A stretch of DNA of 64,000 bases from Trueperaceae bacterium (GTDB lineage: Bacteria > Deinococcota > Deinococci > Deinococcales > Trueperaceae): contig DASVDQ010000024.1 of NCBI GenBank assembly GCA_036381035.1, positions 1 to 64,000 on the forward strand, read 5' to 3'. The notes under the pieces were generated by a model. The model was given only the letters and a program-made list of their open reading frames with translations. It did not search any database and was not told the origin of the DNA. The position numbers and the translations under genes were made by a program. How positions within the stretch are numbered: position 1 is the first letter of the stretch; every line of letters begins with the position of its first letter. This document shows, in pieces, positions 19,720 through 29,411 of the stretch.

Positions 19720-19825
19720 GCTCGGGGGACTACCTCCTCGGATCGGTCGCAGACAGCGGTTGGCGCTGAGATGTCGTCGCGTCCGGAGCGGCCGAAGTGG
19801 CGCGCCCGTCGACAAAGCGATGCCC

Positions 19826-19834
19826 AATCTAGCA
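19826..19834 (-). promoter_or_regulatory. Extended -10 promoter of the act operon
   Basis: The minus strand reads TGC TAGATT (-10 at 19826-19831). Initiation near 19819 leaves a leader of about 200 nt before actA. No -35 is visible; that position lies inside the inverted repeat 19838-19891. Confidence 0.5.
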
Positions 19835-19837
19835 TGG

Positions 19838-19891
19838 GGCGCGACCGCCGCCGCTCAGGACTTTCGCCCCTGAGCGGACAACGGTCGCGCC
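19838..19891. repeat. Two-tier inverted repeat between tRNA-Ala and the act promoter
   Basis: The outer arms GGCGCGACCG (19838-19847) and CGGTCGCGCC (19882-19891) are perfect, 10 bp. The inner arms CCGCTCAGG (19851-19859) and CCTGAGCGG (19869-19877) are perfect, 9 bp, with a 9-nt loop and a small 3/4-nt internal bulge. No T-run follows on either strand. It starts 11 nt after the tRNA 3' end and reaches the act extended -10, so it could be a tRNA trailer structure, an operator, or both. Confidence 0.7.
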
Positions 19892-19902
19892 ACTGGCCCT
19901 GG

Positions 19903-19978
19903 TGGTGGAGCCTGCCGGACTCGAACCGGCGACTTTTCGCTTGCAAAGCGAACGCTCTCCCAACTGAGCTAAGGCCCC
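19903..19978 (-). tRNA. tRNA-Ala (anticodon TGC)
   Basis: A 76-nt cloverleaf read on the minus strand. The acceptor GGGGCCT pairs with AGGCTCC and contains the G3:U70 wobble that identifies alanine tRNAs. The D-arm is TTAGCTCAGTTGGGAGAGC, the anticodon loop TTTGCAA, and the T-arm CGCCGGTTCGAGTCCGGC. CCA is encoded. Confidence 0.98.
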
Positions 19979-20027
19979 GAACGTCGGCGCGCGGCGGCGA
20001 CCTCGCGCCGCCGCAGCCGCAGAGCCG

Positions 20028-20056
20028 AGCTTAGTGCCGGCGCCAGGGGCTGTCAA
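20028..20056 (-). promoter_or_regulatory. Consensus promoter of tRNA-Ala
   Basis: On the minus strand TTGACA (20051-20056), a 17-nt spacer and TAAGCT (20028-20033). Initiation near 20021 gives a 5' precursor leader of about 43 nt. This is the best -35 match in the window. Confidence 0.75.
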
Positions 20057-20148
20057 CGCGCTGCCGAGGGCCTCAGCATACCCGCGGGACCACCCCGGGG
20101 GGGTCGCCGGGCCCGGCCCCGACCGGGCGGACGGCGGGCGCCACCGCG

Positions 20149-21282
20149 CTACTCGTCCGCGGCGAGGCGGGCGAAGATCATCCGCCCCATGTTCGTCTGC
20201 AGGCTCGAGGTCACGACGGCGTCGACGCTGCGGCCGACGAGCTCGGCGGCGTCCTCGACGACGACCATCGTGCCGTCCTCGAGGTAGGCGAGCCCCTGAC
20301 CCGCCTCGCGCCCCTGCTTGACGACGTTCAGCGACAGGCGCTCGCCCGGCATGTAGGTGACCTTGACGCCGTTCGCGAGCTGGTTGACGTTGAGGACCCT
20401 GACGCCCTGCAGCGCCGCGACGCGGCTCAGGTTGTGGTCGGTGGTGACGAGGTCCTTGCCCTCCTGCAGGCAGAACCGCACGAGGCGGGCGTCGACGGGG
20501 TCCTTCGGGTCGTCGCCCTCCACGGTCACGACCTCCGCCGACACGCGTCCGTGGCCCACGAGCCTGTCGACGACCTCGAGCCCCCGCCGACCGCGCTGGC
20601 GCCTGAGCGGGTCGTCGGCGTCGGCGAGGCGCTGCAGCTCGGCCAGCACGAACTGCGGCACGAGCAGGCGCCCGTCGAGGAAGTTCGCCTCGGCCACCTC
20701 CACCACGCGCCCGTCGATGAGGGCCGAGGAGTCGAGCACCTTGTCGTGCCAGGGCAGCTCCGACCGCCCGGCGGCGGCCGCGGCGGTGCGCAGGCCGGGC
20801 AGGACGCGGCGGTTGGCGACGAAGAAGCCGCCGCAGCTCGTCACCGCCAGCAGCGCGATCAGGATCGACCAGTACCAGGTGAAGCCGGGCACCTCGGCCA
20901 GGACGCTGTTCACGAGGATCGTCAGCACCAGGCCCACCGTGGCGCCCACCAGGCCCGCGACCACGGCGTCGGGGCCGACGGAGGAGACCCTATGCATCGC
21001 GCGCGACCACAGCCTGCCGGCGCGCTTGGCCAGCCCGCGGGTCAGGAGGTAGGCGCTGAGGGCGCCGACGACGGTCACGTAGAAGAGGTTGTTGGGACCG
21101 GCCAGGAGGCCGCGCGGCTCGAGGAGCCAGACGCTGAGGAGGTAGCCGGCGACGCCGCCGGCGAGCGTGAAGAGGCCGCTGGCGAGGCCGGCGCCGAAGC
21201 GCTCCTCGGGCGCCGGACGCTCGGCGCGCCCATCGGCGGCCTCGGGGGCCGTCCCCTCGCCGCCCATCGCGGTGCGGTTCAC
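20149..21282 (-). CDS. PIN/TRAM domain membrane protein (YacL-like)
   Basis: 377 residues. Four transmembrane helices occupy about residues 27-170, followed by a PIN nuclease-like domain (about 185-300) with acidic residues in LDSSALIDGRV, LAELQRLAD and TTDHNLSRVA, then a TRAM RNA-binding domain (about 305-365). Biochemical role of the family is unsettled; PIN domains generally are metal-dependent RNases. It follows radA by 20 nt on the same strand, as yacL follows radA/disA in Firmicutes. GTG 21282 is given; ATG 21267 (M6) is an alternative with GAGGGG upstream. Confidence 0.88.
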   Translation of the reverse strand: MNRTAMGGEGTAPEAADGRAERPAPEERFGAGLASGLFTLAGGVAGYLLSVWLLEPRGLLAGPNNLFYVTVVGALSAYLLTRGLAKRAGRLWSRAMHRVSSVGPDAVVAGLVGATVGLVLTILVNSVLAEVPGFTWYWSILIALLAVTSCGGFFVANRRVLPGLRTAAAAAGRSELPWHDKVLDSSALIDGRVVEVAEANFLDGRLLVPQFVLAELQRLADADDPLRRQRGRRGLEVVDRLVGHGRVSAEVVTVEGDDPKDPVDARLVRFCLQEGKDLVTTDHNLSRVAALQGVRVLNVNQLANGVKVTYMPGERLSLNVVKQGREAGQGLAYLEDGTMVVVEDAAELVGRSVDAVVTSSLQTNMGRMIFARLAADE

Positions 21283-21302
21283 CCCTCACCCCGCACGGAG
21301 CC

Positions 21303-22622
21303 TCACCCCTCGCCCCACACGGCCGTCAGCGCCTCCCGCAGCGTGCCGACGCCGACGACGGCCTCGGACGAGCGCGGGCCGATCACGCGGCCGAAGCCGG
21401 AGCGCGACGCCTCCTGCACGCGCCGGCCGAGCTGGGAGACGCTGCGCAGCTCGCCGGCGAGCCCGACCTCGCCCACCAGGGCGGTGCCCTCGTCGACCGG
21501 CCTGTTCGTCACGGCGGAGTAAGTGGCGACGGCCACGGCGAGGTCCGTGCCGGGGTCGGTCACGCGCAGGCCGCCGGCGACGTTCACGTAGACGTCGAGC
21601 CCCTCGAGCGGCAGGCCGAGCCGGCGCTCCAGCACGGCCAGCACGACGTCGACGCGGCGCTGGTCGAGGCCCTGCACCACGCGGCGCGGCGCCGGGTAGG
21701 GGCTCTTCGAGGCCAGGGCCTGGACCTCCAGGAGCAGGGGACGCTGGCCCTCCAGCACCGCCGCGACGACGGAGCCGGGCGCGCCCACGGGCCGCTCGGC
21801 GAGGAACGCGGCAGAGGGGTTCGGCACCGCCACCAGGCCGCCCTGCGTCATCTCGAACACGCCGACCTCGCCCGTGGCGCCGAAGCGGTTCTTGGAGGAG
21901 CGCAGCACGCGCATGTCGCCCGCCGACTCGAGCGTGAGGGTCGCGTCGACCATGTGCTCGACGACCTTCGGCCCGGCGACGGTGCCCTGCTTGGTGACGT
22001 GGCCGATGAGGACCAACGCCGTGCCGGCCTCCTTGGCCGCCGAGACGAGCAGCGCCGTGGCGTCCCGGACCTGCGACACGCTGCCCGGCACCGCGCCCTC
22101 CTCGTGGGTGAGGGTCTGGATCGAGTCGACGATGGCCAGGCGGGGGCGCCTCTCCGCCAGGTACGCGGCGACGGCGGGCGCGAACGTCTGCCGCGTGAGC
22201 CTGAGGCCCGCCCCGACGCCGATGCGGTCGGCGCGCAGGCGCACCTGCAGCGGCGACTCCTCGCCGGCCACGTAGAGCACGTCGTCGCCCCGCGCCGCCG
22301 CGGAGGCGGCGAGCTGCAGGAGCAGCGTCGACTTGCCTATGCCCGGCTCGCCCGTGAGGAGCACCGCGGACCCTGACACGATCCCGCCCCCCAGCACCCT
22401 GTCGACCTCGTCGTCGCCGGAGGGGAAGCGCGTGGGCGCGGCGCCGTCGACGCCCAGGAGGTCGACGCTCTCGGCCGCGCGTGCGCGCGCGCTGTTCCGG
22501 ACGGCGGGCGGGGACTCCTCGACGACGCTGCCCCAGGTGCCGCAGCGCGGGCACCTGCCGAGGGGCATGGGGCTCTTCGCCCCGCACTCGGTGCAGACGT
22601 ACGCGGTGGTTACGCGGGGCAC
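21303..22622 (-). CDS. radA: DNA repair protein RadA (Sms)
   Basis: 439 residues. RadA is a RecA-paralogue helicase that promotes branch migration in recombination and repair. The N-terminal four-Cys zinc finger is CTECG...CPRCGTWG. The Walker A loop is [15 protein letters not shown] (about residue 90), and the RadA-specific KNRFG motif is in [12 protein letters not shown]. The C-terminal third is the Lon-protease-like domain without a catalytic dyad requirement. GTG 22622 has GGAGAG 4 nt upstream; a -10 (TACGCT, minus strand of 22662-22667) lies about 40 nt above. Confidence 0.97.
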   Translation of the reverse strand: MPRVTTAYVCTECGAKSPMPLGRCPRCGTWGSVVEESPPAVRNSARARAAESVDLLGVDGAAPTRFPSGDDEVDRVLGGGIVSGSAVLLTGEPGIGKSTLLLQLAASAAARGDDVLYVAGEESPLQVRLRADRIGVGAGLRLTRQTFAPAVAAYLAERRPRLAIVDSIQTLTHEEGAVPGSVSQVRDATALLVSAAKEAGTALVLIGHVTKQGTVAGPKVVEHMVDATLTLESAGDMRVLRSSKNRFGATGEVGVFEMTQGGLVAVPNPSAAFLAERPVGAPGSVVAAVLEGQRPLLLEVQALASKSPYPAPRRVVQGLDQRRVDVVLAVLERRLGLPLEGLDVYVNVAGGLRVTDPGTDLAVAVATYSAVTNRPVDEGTALVGEVGLAGELRSVSQLGRRVQEASRSGFGRVIGPRSSEAVVGVGTLREALTAVWGEG

Positions 22623-22754
22623 GGCTCTCCGGCCCGCGGGCGCAGGGGCAGCATCGCCCCCAGCGTACCGTGAGCGGCCGCCCGGACGCGTGGCGGGGCC
22701 GGCATGCGCCCAGAGGGGGTCCCGCCGCGGCGGGGCGGGCGGTCTGCCGCGGCC

Positions 22755-24962
22755 TCAGACCAGCGGCACCGGGCGCGCGAAGACGGGCCTGCCGTCCTCG
22801 ATGGTGACGAGCAGCGGCTCCTGCGAGCCGTGCGCGAGGATCTCGAGCGACAGCGGGTCCTCGATGTACTCGCGGATCACGCCCCTGAGCGGGCGCACGC
22901 TCTCGCCGGGCGGGAGCTTGTCGACGAGGAACTCCGCCACCTCCTGCGCGAACGTGACGTCGATGCCCCGGCTGGCGAGCTCGCGCCTGATCTCCTCGAG
23001 CGCCTGCCTGGCGATGACGACGATGTCGTCGCGCCCGAAGGTCTCGAAGACGATGACCTCGTCGAGGCGGTCGAGGAACTCGGGCGAGAACAGGTTCCTC
23101 AGCGGCACGTCGTGCCCCTGGCCGGCGTCGTCCTGGAAGCCCACGCCGCCGCCCCTGTTGAAGCCGGTGTTGCTCGTCATGATGAGGATCACGCGGCGGA
23201 AGTCGACGGTGCGTCCCAGGCCGTCGGTGAGGCGCCCGTCGTCGAGCACCTGCAGGAACGTGTTGTAGATGTCGGGGTGCGCCTTCTCGATCTCATCGAG
23301 CAGCACGACGCTGAAGGGCTGGCGGCGGACGGCCTCGGTGAGCCTGCCGCCCTGCTCGTGGCCCACGTACCCCGGCGGGGCGCCGATGAGCTTGCTTATC
23401 GAGTGGGCCTCCTGGAACTCGCTCATGTCGAGCCTTATGAGCGCCCGCTCGCTGCCGAACAGCTCGGTGGCGAGCTGCTTGGCGAGGAACGTCTTGCCGA
23501 TGCCGGAGGGCCCGACGAAGAGGAACGACGCCGCCACGCGCGTGCGCCCGCCGAGGCCGACGCGGGCGCGCCTCAGCGCCGCGGCCAGCGACCTGATGGC
23601 GCGGTCCTGGCCGACGACCGTGCGCTTGAGGTTCTCCTCGATCGTGGCGAGCTTGGCGTCGTCCTGGTCGTCGACGTAGATGCCGCCCCACGAGTCGACG
23701 ACGGCCTCGATGTCGGCGCGGCCGACGATGGGCGTGCCGTCCTCCTCCTCGAGCACGGGGAAGCCGAGCGACTTGTTCAGGCGCGTGCGCGAGGCGGCCT
23801 CGTCGATGAGGTCGATGGCCTTGTCGGGGAAGTTGCGGCCCGGCAGGCTGCGCTCGCCGTAGCGGACCGCCATCTGCAGCATCTCGTGGGGGATGACGAC
23901 GCCGTGATGGGCCTCGTACTTCTCGCGCAGGCCCACGAGGATCTGCAGCGACTCCTCCGGCGTGGGCTCGAGGACGATCACGGGCTGGAAGCGGCGCTCG
24001 AGGGCCGCGTCCTTCTCGATGTAGCGGTGGTACTCGCCCGTAGTCGTGGCGCCGATGACCTGGATCTCGCCCCTCGAGAGGGGCGGCTTGAGGATGTTCG
24101 CGGCGTCGAGGGTGCCCTCGGCCCCGCCGGCCCCGACGAGCGTGTGCAGCTCGTCGATGAAGGCCACCACGCGGGCGCTCCTGAGCTCCTCGATGATCTG
24201 CTTGAGGCGCTCCTCGAACTCGCCCCGGTACTTCGTGCCGGCGACGATGTTCGAGAGGTCGATCGAGAGCACGCGCACGCCGTTCAGGTTGGGCGGCACG
24301 CGGCCCTCGACGATCGCCTGCGCCAGGCCCTCGACGATGGCCGTCTTGCCGACGCCGGGCTCGCCGATGAGCACGGGGTTGTTCTTCGTGCGCCGGCTGA
24401 GGATCTGGATGACCCGCCTGATCTCCTCGGTGCGGCCGATGACGGGGTCAAGCTTGCCCTCGGAGGCGGCCTTCGTGAGGTCGCGGGCGTACTCGTCGAG
24501 GAACGGCGTGTTGACGGTCTCGGCGTGGTTCTTCGGGTCGGCGGCGGCGAGGATGCGCCAGCGCACGGTGTCGACGTCGCGCGTGAGCTCCTGCAGGATG
24601 CGGTAGGCGACGCCGTCGCCCTCGCGGATGATCCCCAGGAGGATGTGCTCCGTGGCGATGACGTTCGAGCCGAGGCTGCGGGCCTCGCTGCCCGCCAGCT
24701 CCATGACGCGCCGCGCCCGCGGGGTTATCGACGCGGCCTCGTTGCGGGGCAGCCCGTCGCCGCGGCCGACCATGCTCTCGACCTGCGCCCTGAAGCCCTC
24801 CAGCGTGGCCCCGAACTCGGCCAGGACCTTGCTGGCGGTGCCGCCCTCGCGCATGAGGCCCAGGAGCAGGTGCTCCGGTCCGATCATCGCGTGCCCGAGC
24901 TTGCTTCCCTCCTCGCGCGCGAAATGGAAGACGAGCCGGGCTCTGTCGTCGTAGCGGTTCAC
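22755..24962 (-). CDS. clpC: ClpC-type AAA+ protease ATPase
   Basis: 735 residues. It unfolds proteins and feeds them to ClpP. The double Clp-N repeat spans about 1-140, nucleotide domain 1 has [15 protein letters not shown] and the Walker [13 protein letters not shown], and nucleotide domain 2 has [15 protein letters not shown] and [13 protein letters not shown]. The linker between them is short, consistent with a reduced middle domain compared with Firmicute ClpC. The start is GTG 24962 with GGAGG 5 nt upstream. The clpC-radA-PIN/TRAM order matches Firmicutes, but ctsR, mcsAB and disA are missing. Confidence 0.93.
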   Translation of the reverse strand: MNRYDDRARLVFHFAREEGSKLGHAMIGPEHLLLGLMREGGTASKVLAEFGATLEGFRAQVESMVGRGDGLPRNEAASITPRARRVMELAGSEARSLGSNVIATEHILLGIIREGDGVAYRILQELTRDVDTVRWRILAAADPKNHAETVNTPFLDEYARDLTKAASEGKLDPVIGRTEEIRRVIQILSRRTKNNPVLIGEPGVGKTAIVEGLAQAIVEGRVPPNLNGVRVLSIDLSNIVAGTKYRGEFEERLKQIIEELRSARVVAFIDELHTLVGAGGAEGTLDAANILKPPLSRGEIQVIGATTTGEYHRYIEKDAALERRFQPVIVLEPTPEESLQILVGLREKYEAHHGVVIPHEMLQMAVRYGERSLPGRNFPDKAIDLIDEAASRTRLNKSLGFPVLEEEDGTPIVGRADIEAVVDSWGGIYVDDQDDAKLATIEENLKRTVVGQDRAIRSLAAALRRARVGLGGRTRVAASFLFVGPSGIGKTFLAKQLATELFGSERALIRLDMSEFQEAHSISKLIGAPPGYVGHEQGGRLTEAVRRQPFSVVLLDEIEKAHPDIYNTFLQVLDDGRLTDGLGRTVDFRRVILIMTSNTGFNRGGGVGFQDDAGQGHDVPLRNLFSPEFLDRLDEVIVFETFGRDDIVVIARQALEEIRRELASRGIDVTFAQEVAEFLVDKLPPGESVRPLRGVIREYIEDPLSLEILAHGSQEPLLVTIEDGRPVFARPVPLV

Positions 24963-25011
24963 GGTCTCCTCCGCGCGCCACCCGCGCTGGTCGAAAGAGG
25001 ACGATGCTGAC

Positions 25012-25026
25012 GGCGCATGATGCGCC
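25012..25026. promoter_or_regulatory. 15-bp perfect palindrome in the clpC/glyQ intergenic region
   Basis: GGCGCAT-G-ATGCGCC, perfect 7-1-7 symmetry. It sits 15 bp before the glyQ -10 box, across its -35 region, and about 10 nt after the predicted clpC start site. It is a good candidate operator; it does not match CIRCE (HrcA) or CtsR sites. Confidence 0.45.
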
Positions 25027-25041
25027 TACCGGGCATGGTGC

Positions 25042-25048
25042 TATAGTA
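25042..25048. promoter_or_regulatory. Overlapping divergent -10 elements (glyQ plus, clpC minus)
   Basis: The plus strand has TGC TATAGT (-10 at 25042-25047) for glyQS; the minus strand of 25043-25048 reads TACTAT for clpC. The two hexamers share five bases, so the two polymerases compete. Leaders would be about 95 nt (glyQ) and 75 nt (clpC). Confidence 0.55.
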
Positions 25049-25090
25049 CCCGCCTGCCCGCGAGCCGGGCACGACATTCATTACGATTCC

Positions 25091-25133
25091 GCGCGCCCGG
25101 CTTCAGCGAGGGCTCATCGTCGAGCGGGCGCGC
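25091..25133 (+). promoter_or_regulatory. Stem-loop in the glyQ leader just before the ribosome binding site
   Basis: GCGCGCCCG (25091-25099) pairs with CGGGCGCGC (25125-25133), loop 25 nt. The Shine-Dalgarno GAGGG begins 3 nt after the stem. No T-box signature (AGGGTGGNACCGCG type) is seen. Possible translational control. Confidence 0.4.
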
Positions 25134-25146
25134 CCGAGGGAACCAG

Positions 25147-26007
<861 letters not shown>

Positions 26008-26125
26008 GGCGCGAGCCGCCGAAGACGGAGCGCTCCGCGGGAGCCGGCGCGGGCCAGGCGGTCCCTTCGAGCCGTGACCTGCCGTTCGGGGCCGGGGGCG
26101 AGGAGAGCCGCGCCGGCGAGGCGGT

Positions 26126-28285
26126 GTGGCCGTGAGCCGCGACCTGCTGTTCGAGATCGGCACTGAGGAGCTGCCGGCCTGGTACGTCACCGAGGGCTCG
26201 CGCGCCCTGGGGCCGCTCCTGGAGGAGCGCCTGCGCGCCGCCGGCCTGGCGCCGGTCCGCGTCACCGTCTACGGCACGCCCCGGCGCCTGGCCGCGCTGG
26301 CCACGGGCCTGCCGGAGCGCAGCGAGGAGCGGGTCGAGGAGCGCCGCGGGCCGAGCGCGGCGGTGGCGTTCGACGACGCCGGCGCCCCGACGCGGGCGGC
26401 GGAGGCGTTCGCCCGCTCCGCCGGCGTGCCCGTCGCGTCGCTGGAGCGGCGGCAGACCGAGAGGGGCGAGTACGTCTACGCCCGCGTCGTGCGCGGCGGC
26501 GAGCCCGCCGCCGCGGTCCTGCCCGCGCTGCTCGCCGGCGTGGTCGCGGACCTGCCGGCGCCGCGCAAGATGCGCTGGGGCGAGGTCGACACCCCGTTCG
26601 TGCGCCCCGTGGCCTGGCTCACGGCTCGCCTCGGCGACGAGGTCGTGCCCGTCGCCGCCGCCGGACACACGGCCGGGGGCGCGAGCCGCGGGCACAGGTT
26701 CCTCGCGCCGGGAGCGGTGGAGCTGGCGGCGCCCGGCGACTACGCCGCGTCGCTCAGGGGGGCCTGGGTGATCGCCGCCGAGGATGAGAGGCGCGAGGAG
26801 ACGCTGCGCGCCGTCGGGGAGGCGGCCGCCGCGGAGGGCCTCGGGCCCGTCGTCGACGCGTCGCTGCTGGCCGAGGTGGCGAACCTCGTCGAGTGGCCGT
26901 TCCCCATCGTCGGGCGCTTCGACGACGAGTACCTGGAGCTCCCCGACGAGGTGCTGACGACCGTGATGGTCAAGCACCAGCGGTTCTTCCCGCTGCGGGC
27001 GCCGGACGGGAGGCTGGCGGCGCGGTTCGTCGGCGTCGCGAACAACCGCGTGCCCGACGAGGGCGTGGTCAGGCGCGGCTACGAGGACGTCCTCGCCGGA
27101 CGCCTCTACGACGCGCGCTTCTTCTGGCGGGCCGACAGGGAGCGCTCGCTCTCCCAGCTCGCCTGGGCGCTCTCCGGCATCGCGTTCCAGCGCGACCTCG
27201 GCTCGATGGCCGACAAGACGGCGCGGGTCTCCAGCGGGGCGGAGGCCGTCGCCGACGCCGTCGCCCTGGGCGAGGAGGACCGCCGCGCGCTGGCCGGCGC
27301 GCTGCCGCTGTTCCGCGCCGACCTGGCCAGCCAGATGGTCTACGAGTTCCCCGAGCTCGAGGGCGACATGGCGCGGGCCTACGCGCTGGCCGAGGGCCAG
27401 CCGCCGGCCGTCGCCGACGTGCTGCGAGACGGCGTCAGGCCCAAGGGACCCGAGGCGCCGCTGCCGCTCACCGAGCCCGGCGCGGTCCTGGCCGTCGCCG
27501 ACCGCCTCGACAAGCTCGTCGGCTTCTTCGCGCTGGGCAAGAGGCCCTCGGGCTCGGCGGACCCGTTCGGCCTGCGCCGCGACGCCCACGGGGTCGTGCG
27601 CGTGCTGGCCGACCGCGGCTGGCGCGCGTCCGTCGAGACGCTCGTCGAGGCCGCCGCCGGGGCCTACCGGGACGGACCGGTCACCGTCGACATGGGCACG
27701 ATCGAGGCGGTGGCGGGCTTCGTCTGGGACCGCGTCGCGGCCCTGCTGGAGGAGCAGGGGTACCCCACGACCGTCGTGAGGGCGGCGACGCTGGGCAGCG
27801 CGACCGTGCTGGGGGCGCTGCGCCGGGCGCGGCTCCTCGCCCACCTGATGACCCGGCCGGAGTTCGCCGACCTGATGGCGCTCTACAAGCGCGCCGCGAA
27901 CCTGGCCGAGCGCTACGAGCCCGAGGACCCCGAGGCCGAGCCGCGCGCGTCCGTCGACCCCGGCATGTTCGTCACCGACGAGGAGGGGCCGCTCTACGAG
28001 GCCCTCGACGAGGGCGCGTCCGGCGCGGCCGAGCTGCTGGCCGCCGCCGCCACGGCGGTGCCGCCGCACGACCCGGCCCGCGACGCCGGCTCCGGCGCGC
28101 CGTTCCCCGCCGACGTCGAGGCGCCGCTGGCGCGCCTGCTCGGACTGAAGGCGCCGCTCGACGCCTACCTCGACAACGTGCTGGTGATGGCCGAGGACGA
28201 GCGCGTGAGGCGCAACCGCCTGGCGCTCTTGGCCGCGGTCGTGGCGCCGCTGAGGCGCCTGGGGGCGCTGGAGCACCTGGCGTAG
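26126..28285 (+). CDS. glyS: Glycyl-tRNA synthetase beta subunit
   Basis: 719 residues, normal length. It carries the tRNA-binding parts. The N-terminus has the family signature LLFEIGTEELPAWYV. The central HD-like portion includes RNPFALG-type helices and GDMARAYALAEG, and the C-terminal anticodon-binding region has FVMAED-type NVLVMAEDERVRRNRLALL. The GTG at 26126 follows GAGG; GTG 26132 is an equally possible start. The 118-nt gap from glyQ is unusual for this pair but has no gene in it. Confidence 0.95.
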   Translation: MAVSRDLLFEIGTEELPAWYVTEGSRALGPLLEERLRAAGLAPVRVTVYGTPRRLAALATGLPERSEERVEERRGPSAAVAFDDAGAPTRAAEAFARSAGVPVASLERRQTERGEYVYARVVRGGEPAAAVLPALLAGVVADLPAPRKMRWGEVDTPFVRPVAWLTARLGDEVVPVAAAGHTAGGASRGHRFLAPGAVELAAPGDYAASLRGAWVIAAEDERREETLRAVGEAAAAEGLGPVVDASLLAEVANLVEWPFPIVGRFDDEYLELPDEVLTTVMVKHQRFFPLRAPDGRLAARFVGVANNRVPDEGVVRRGYEDVLAGRLYDARFFWRADRERSLSQLAWALSGIAFQRDLGSMADKTARVSSGAEAVADAVALGEEDRRALAGALPLFRADLASQMVYEFPELEGDMARAYALAEGQPPAVADVLRDGVRPKGPEAPLPLTEPGAVLAVADRLDKLVGFFALGKRPSGSADPFGLRRDAHGVVRVLADRGWRASVETLVEAAAGAYRDGPVTVDMGTIEAVAGFVWDRVAALLEEQGYPTTVVRAATLGSATVLGALRRARLLAHLMTRPEFADLMALYKRAANLAERYEPEDPEAEPRASVDPGMFVTDEEGPLYEALDEGASGAAELLAAAATAVPPHDPARDAGSGAPFPADVEAPLARLLGLKAPLDAYLDNVLVMAEDERVRRNRLALLAAVVAPLRRLGALEHLA

Positions 28286-28311
28286 GGCGCCCAGCGCGGC
28301 CCTAGTACGGC

Positions 28312-28338
28312 GGCGCCCCGAGCCACGCTCGGGGCGCC
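28312..28338. terminator. Perfect hairpin between glyS and tRNA-Leu
   Basis: GGCGCCCCGAG (28312-28322) pairs with CTCGGGGCGCC (28328-28338), 11 bp with the loop CCACG. It lies between converging glyS and tRNA-Leu transcripts and could stop both, but there is no T-run on either side. Confidence 0.5.
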
Positions 28339-28344
28339 TGTGCC

Positions 28345-28431
28345 TGGTGCCGAAGGTGGGACTTGAACCCACACGTCCTCGCGGACATACGACCCTGAAT
28401 CGTACGCGTCTACCAGTTCCGCCACTTCGGC
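28345..28431 (-). tRNA. tRNA-Leu (anticodon CAG)
   Basis: An 87-nt class II tRNA read on the minus strand. The acceptor is GCCGAAG with CTTCGGC, the D-arm GGCGGAACTGGTAGACGC, the anticodon loop TTCAGGG, a long variable arm TGTCCGCGAGGACG typical of Leu, and the T-arm GTGGGTTCAAGTCCCAC. CCA is encoded. Confidence 0.98.
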
Positions 28432-28440
28432 GCGGGCGGT

Positions 28441-28459
28441 CCCCGGCTCGCTGCCGGGG
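28441..28459 (-). other. Hairpin in the tRNA-Leu 5' leader
   Basis: CCCCGGC (28441-28447) pairs with GCCGGGG (28453-28459), 10 nt from the mature 5' end on the minus strand. It is presumably part of the precursor removed by RNase P. Confidence 0.4.
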
Positions 28460-28486
28460 GCCGGCTCCACTCGCCGGCAAGTACGC

Positions 28487-28492
28487 AGTCTA
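28487..28492 (-). promoter_or_regulatory. Extended -10 of tRNA-Leu
   Basis: The minus strand reads TGA TAGACT; TTGAAG lies about 19 nt further upstream. The start would be about 50 nt before the mature tRNA. Confidence 0.5.
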
Positions 28493-28557
28493 TCACGGCC
28501 CCGCGAGCGGGCTTCAAGCCGCCGCGACCCGGTTATCCTCCGCCCGGAGGGACCGGC

Positions 28558-29340
28558 TTGAGCACCGGGAGAGAAGGGGAGGCCAGGGCGCCCGTCGCCC
28601 TGGTGACCGGCGGCGCCAGCGGCATCGGCCTGGCGATCGTCAGGCGTCTGGCGGCGGACGGCTACGCCGTCGTCGCCACGGACCTGCCGGGCGCGGCGGG
28701 CCGTGGCGAGGTGGAGCGCGCCGGGGCCGCCTTCGTGGGCGCCGACCTCACCGAGGCGGGGGCGTGCGCCCGCGTCGTCGCGCAGGCCGTGCGCCTCCGC
28801 GGAGCCCTCGACGTGCTCGTCTGCTGCGCCGGCTACCAGCACATCGACCCCCTCGAGGCGTTCCCCGAGGAGCGCTGGCGGCACATGCTCGAGCTGATGC
28901 TCACGGCCCCGTTCCTGCTCACGAAGCACGCCTGGCCCCACCTCACCGCGAGCGGTCGCGGGAGGATCGTCCACGTCGGCAGCGCCCACAGCCTCGTCGC
29001 CAGCCCGTTCAAGGCCGCGTACGTCAGCGCCAAGCACGGGCTCGTCGGACTGGCGCGCACCACGGCGCTCGAGGGCGGGCCGCACGGCGTGACGTGCAAC
29101 GTCGTCGCCCCGGCCTACACCCGCACGCCGCTGGTGGCGGCGCAGGTCGCCGACCAGGCGCGCACGCGCGGGATCGCCGAGCACGAGGTGGAGGAGCAGG
29201 TGTTCCTCAAGGACGTGGCGGTCAAACGGCTGCTCGAGCCGGAGGACGTCGCGTCCCTGGTGGCGTGGCTGGCCAGCGAGGAGGCGTGGGGAGCCACGGG
29301 GTCCGTCTACCCGCTCGACCTCGGCTGGACGGCCAGGTGA
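28558..29340 (+). CDS. 3-hydroxybutyrate dehydrogenase-like SDR
   Basis: 260 residues. The Rossmann loop is TGGASGIG near residue 18, and the catalytic triad is Ser (GSAHS) and YVSAK. The C-terminal half (APAYTRTPLVAAQVADQA, IAEHEVEEQVFL, YPLDLGWTAR) matches the D-beta-hydroxybutyrate dehydrogenase branch, which interconverts 3-hydroxybutyrate and acetoacetate with NAD. This specific activity is inferred. The start is TTG 28558, with GGAGGG 6 nt upstream and TATCCT at 28534-28539. Confidence 0.85.
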   Translation: MSTGREGEARAPVALVTGGASGIGLAIVRRLAADGYAVVATDLPGAAGRGEVERAGAAFVGADLTEAGACARVVAQAVRLRGALDVLVCCAGYQHIDPLEAFPEERWRHMLELMLTAPFLLTKHAWPHLTASGRGRIVHVGSAHSLVASPFKAAYVSAKHGLVGLARTTALEGGPHGVTCNVVAPAYTRTPLVAAQVADQARTRGIAEHEVEEQVFLKDVAVKRLLEPEDVASLVAWLASEEAWGATGSVYPLDLGWTAR

Positions 29341-29411
29341 GCTGTCGGCGGACCGGGCGTCCCGGTCGGGGGCGTCCGCCGGCGCCCGCCGCCGGCGCCC
29401 GCCTGAGGCGC

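Noticed and set aside
25049-25146. T-box riboswitch upstream of glyQ
   Set aside because: The antiterminator consensus and specifier-loop arrangement are absent.
26008-26125. Small gene between glyQ and glyS
   Set aside because: 118 nt with no open frame longer than the background and no binding site.
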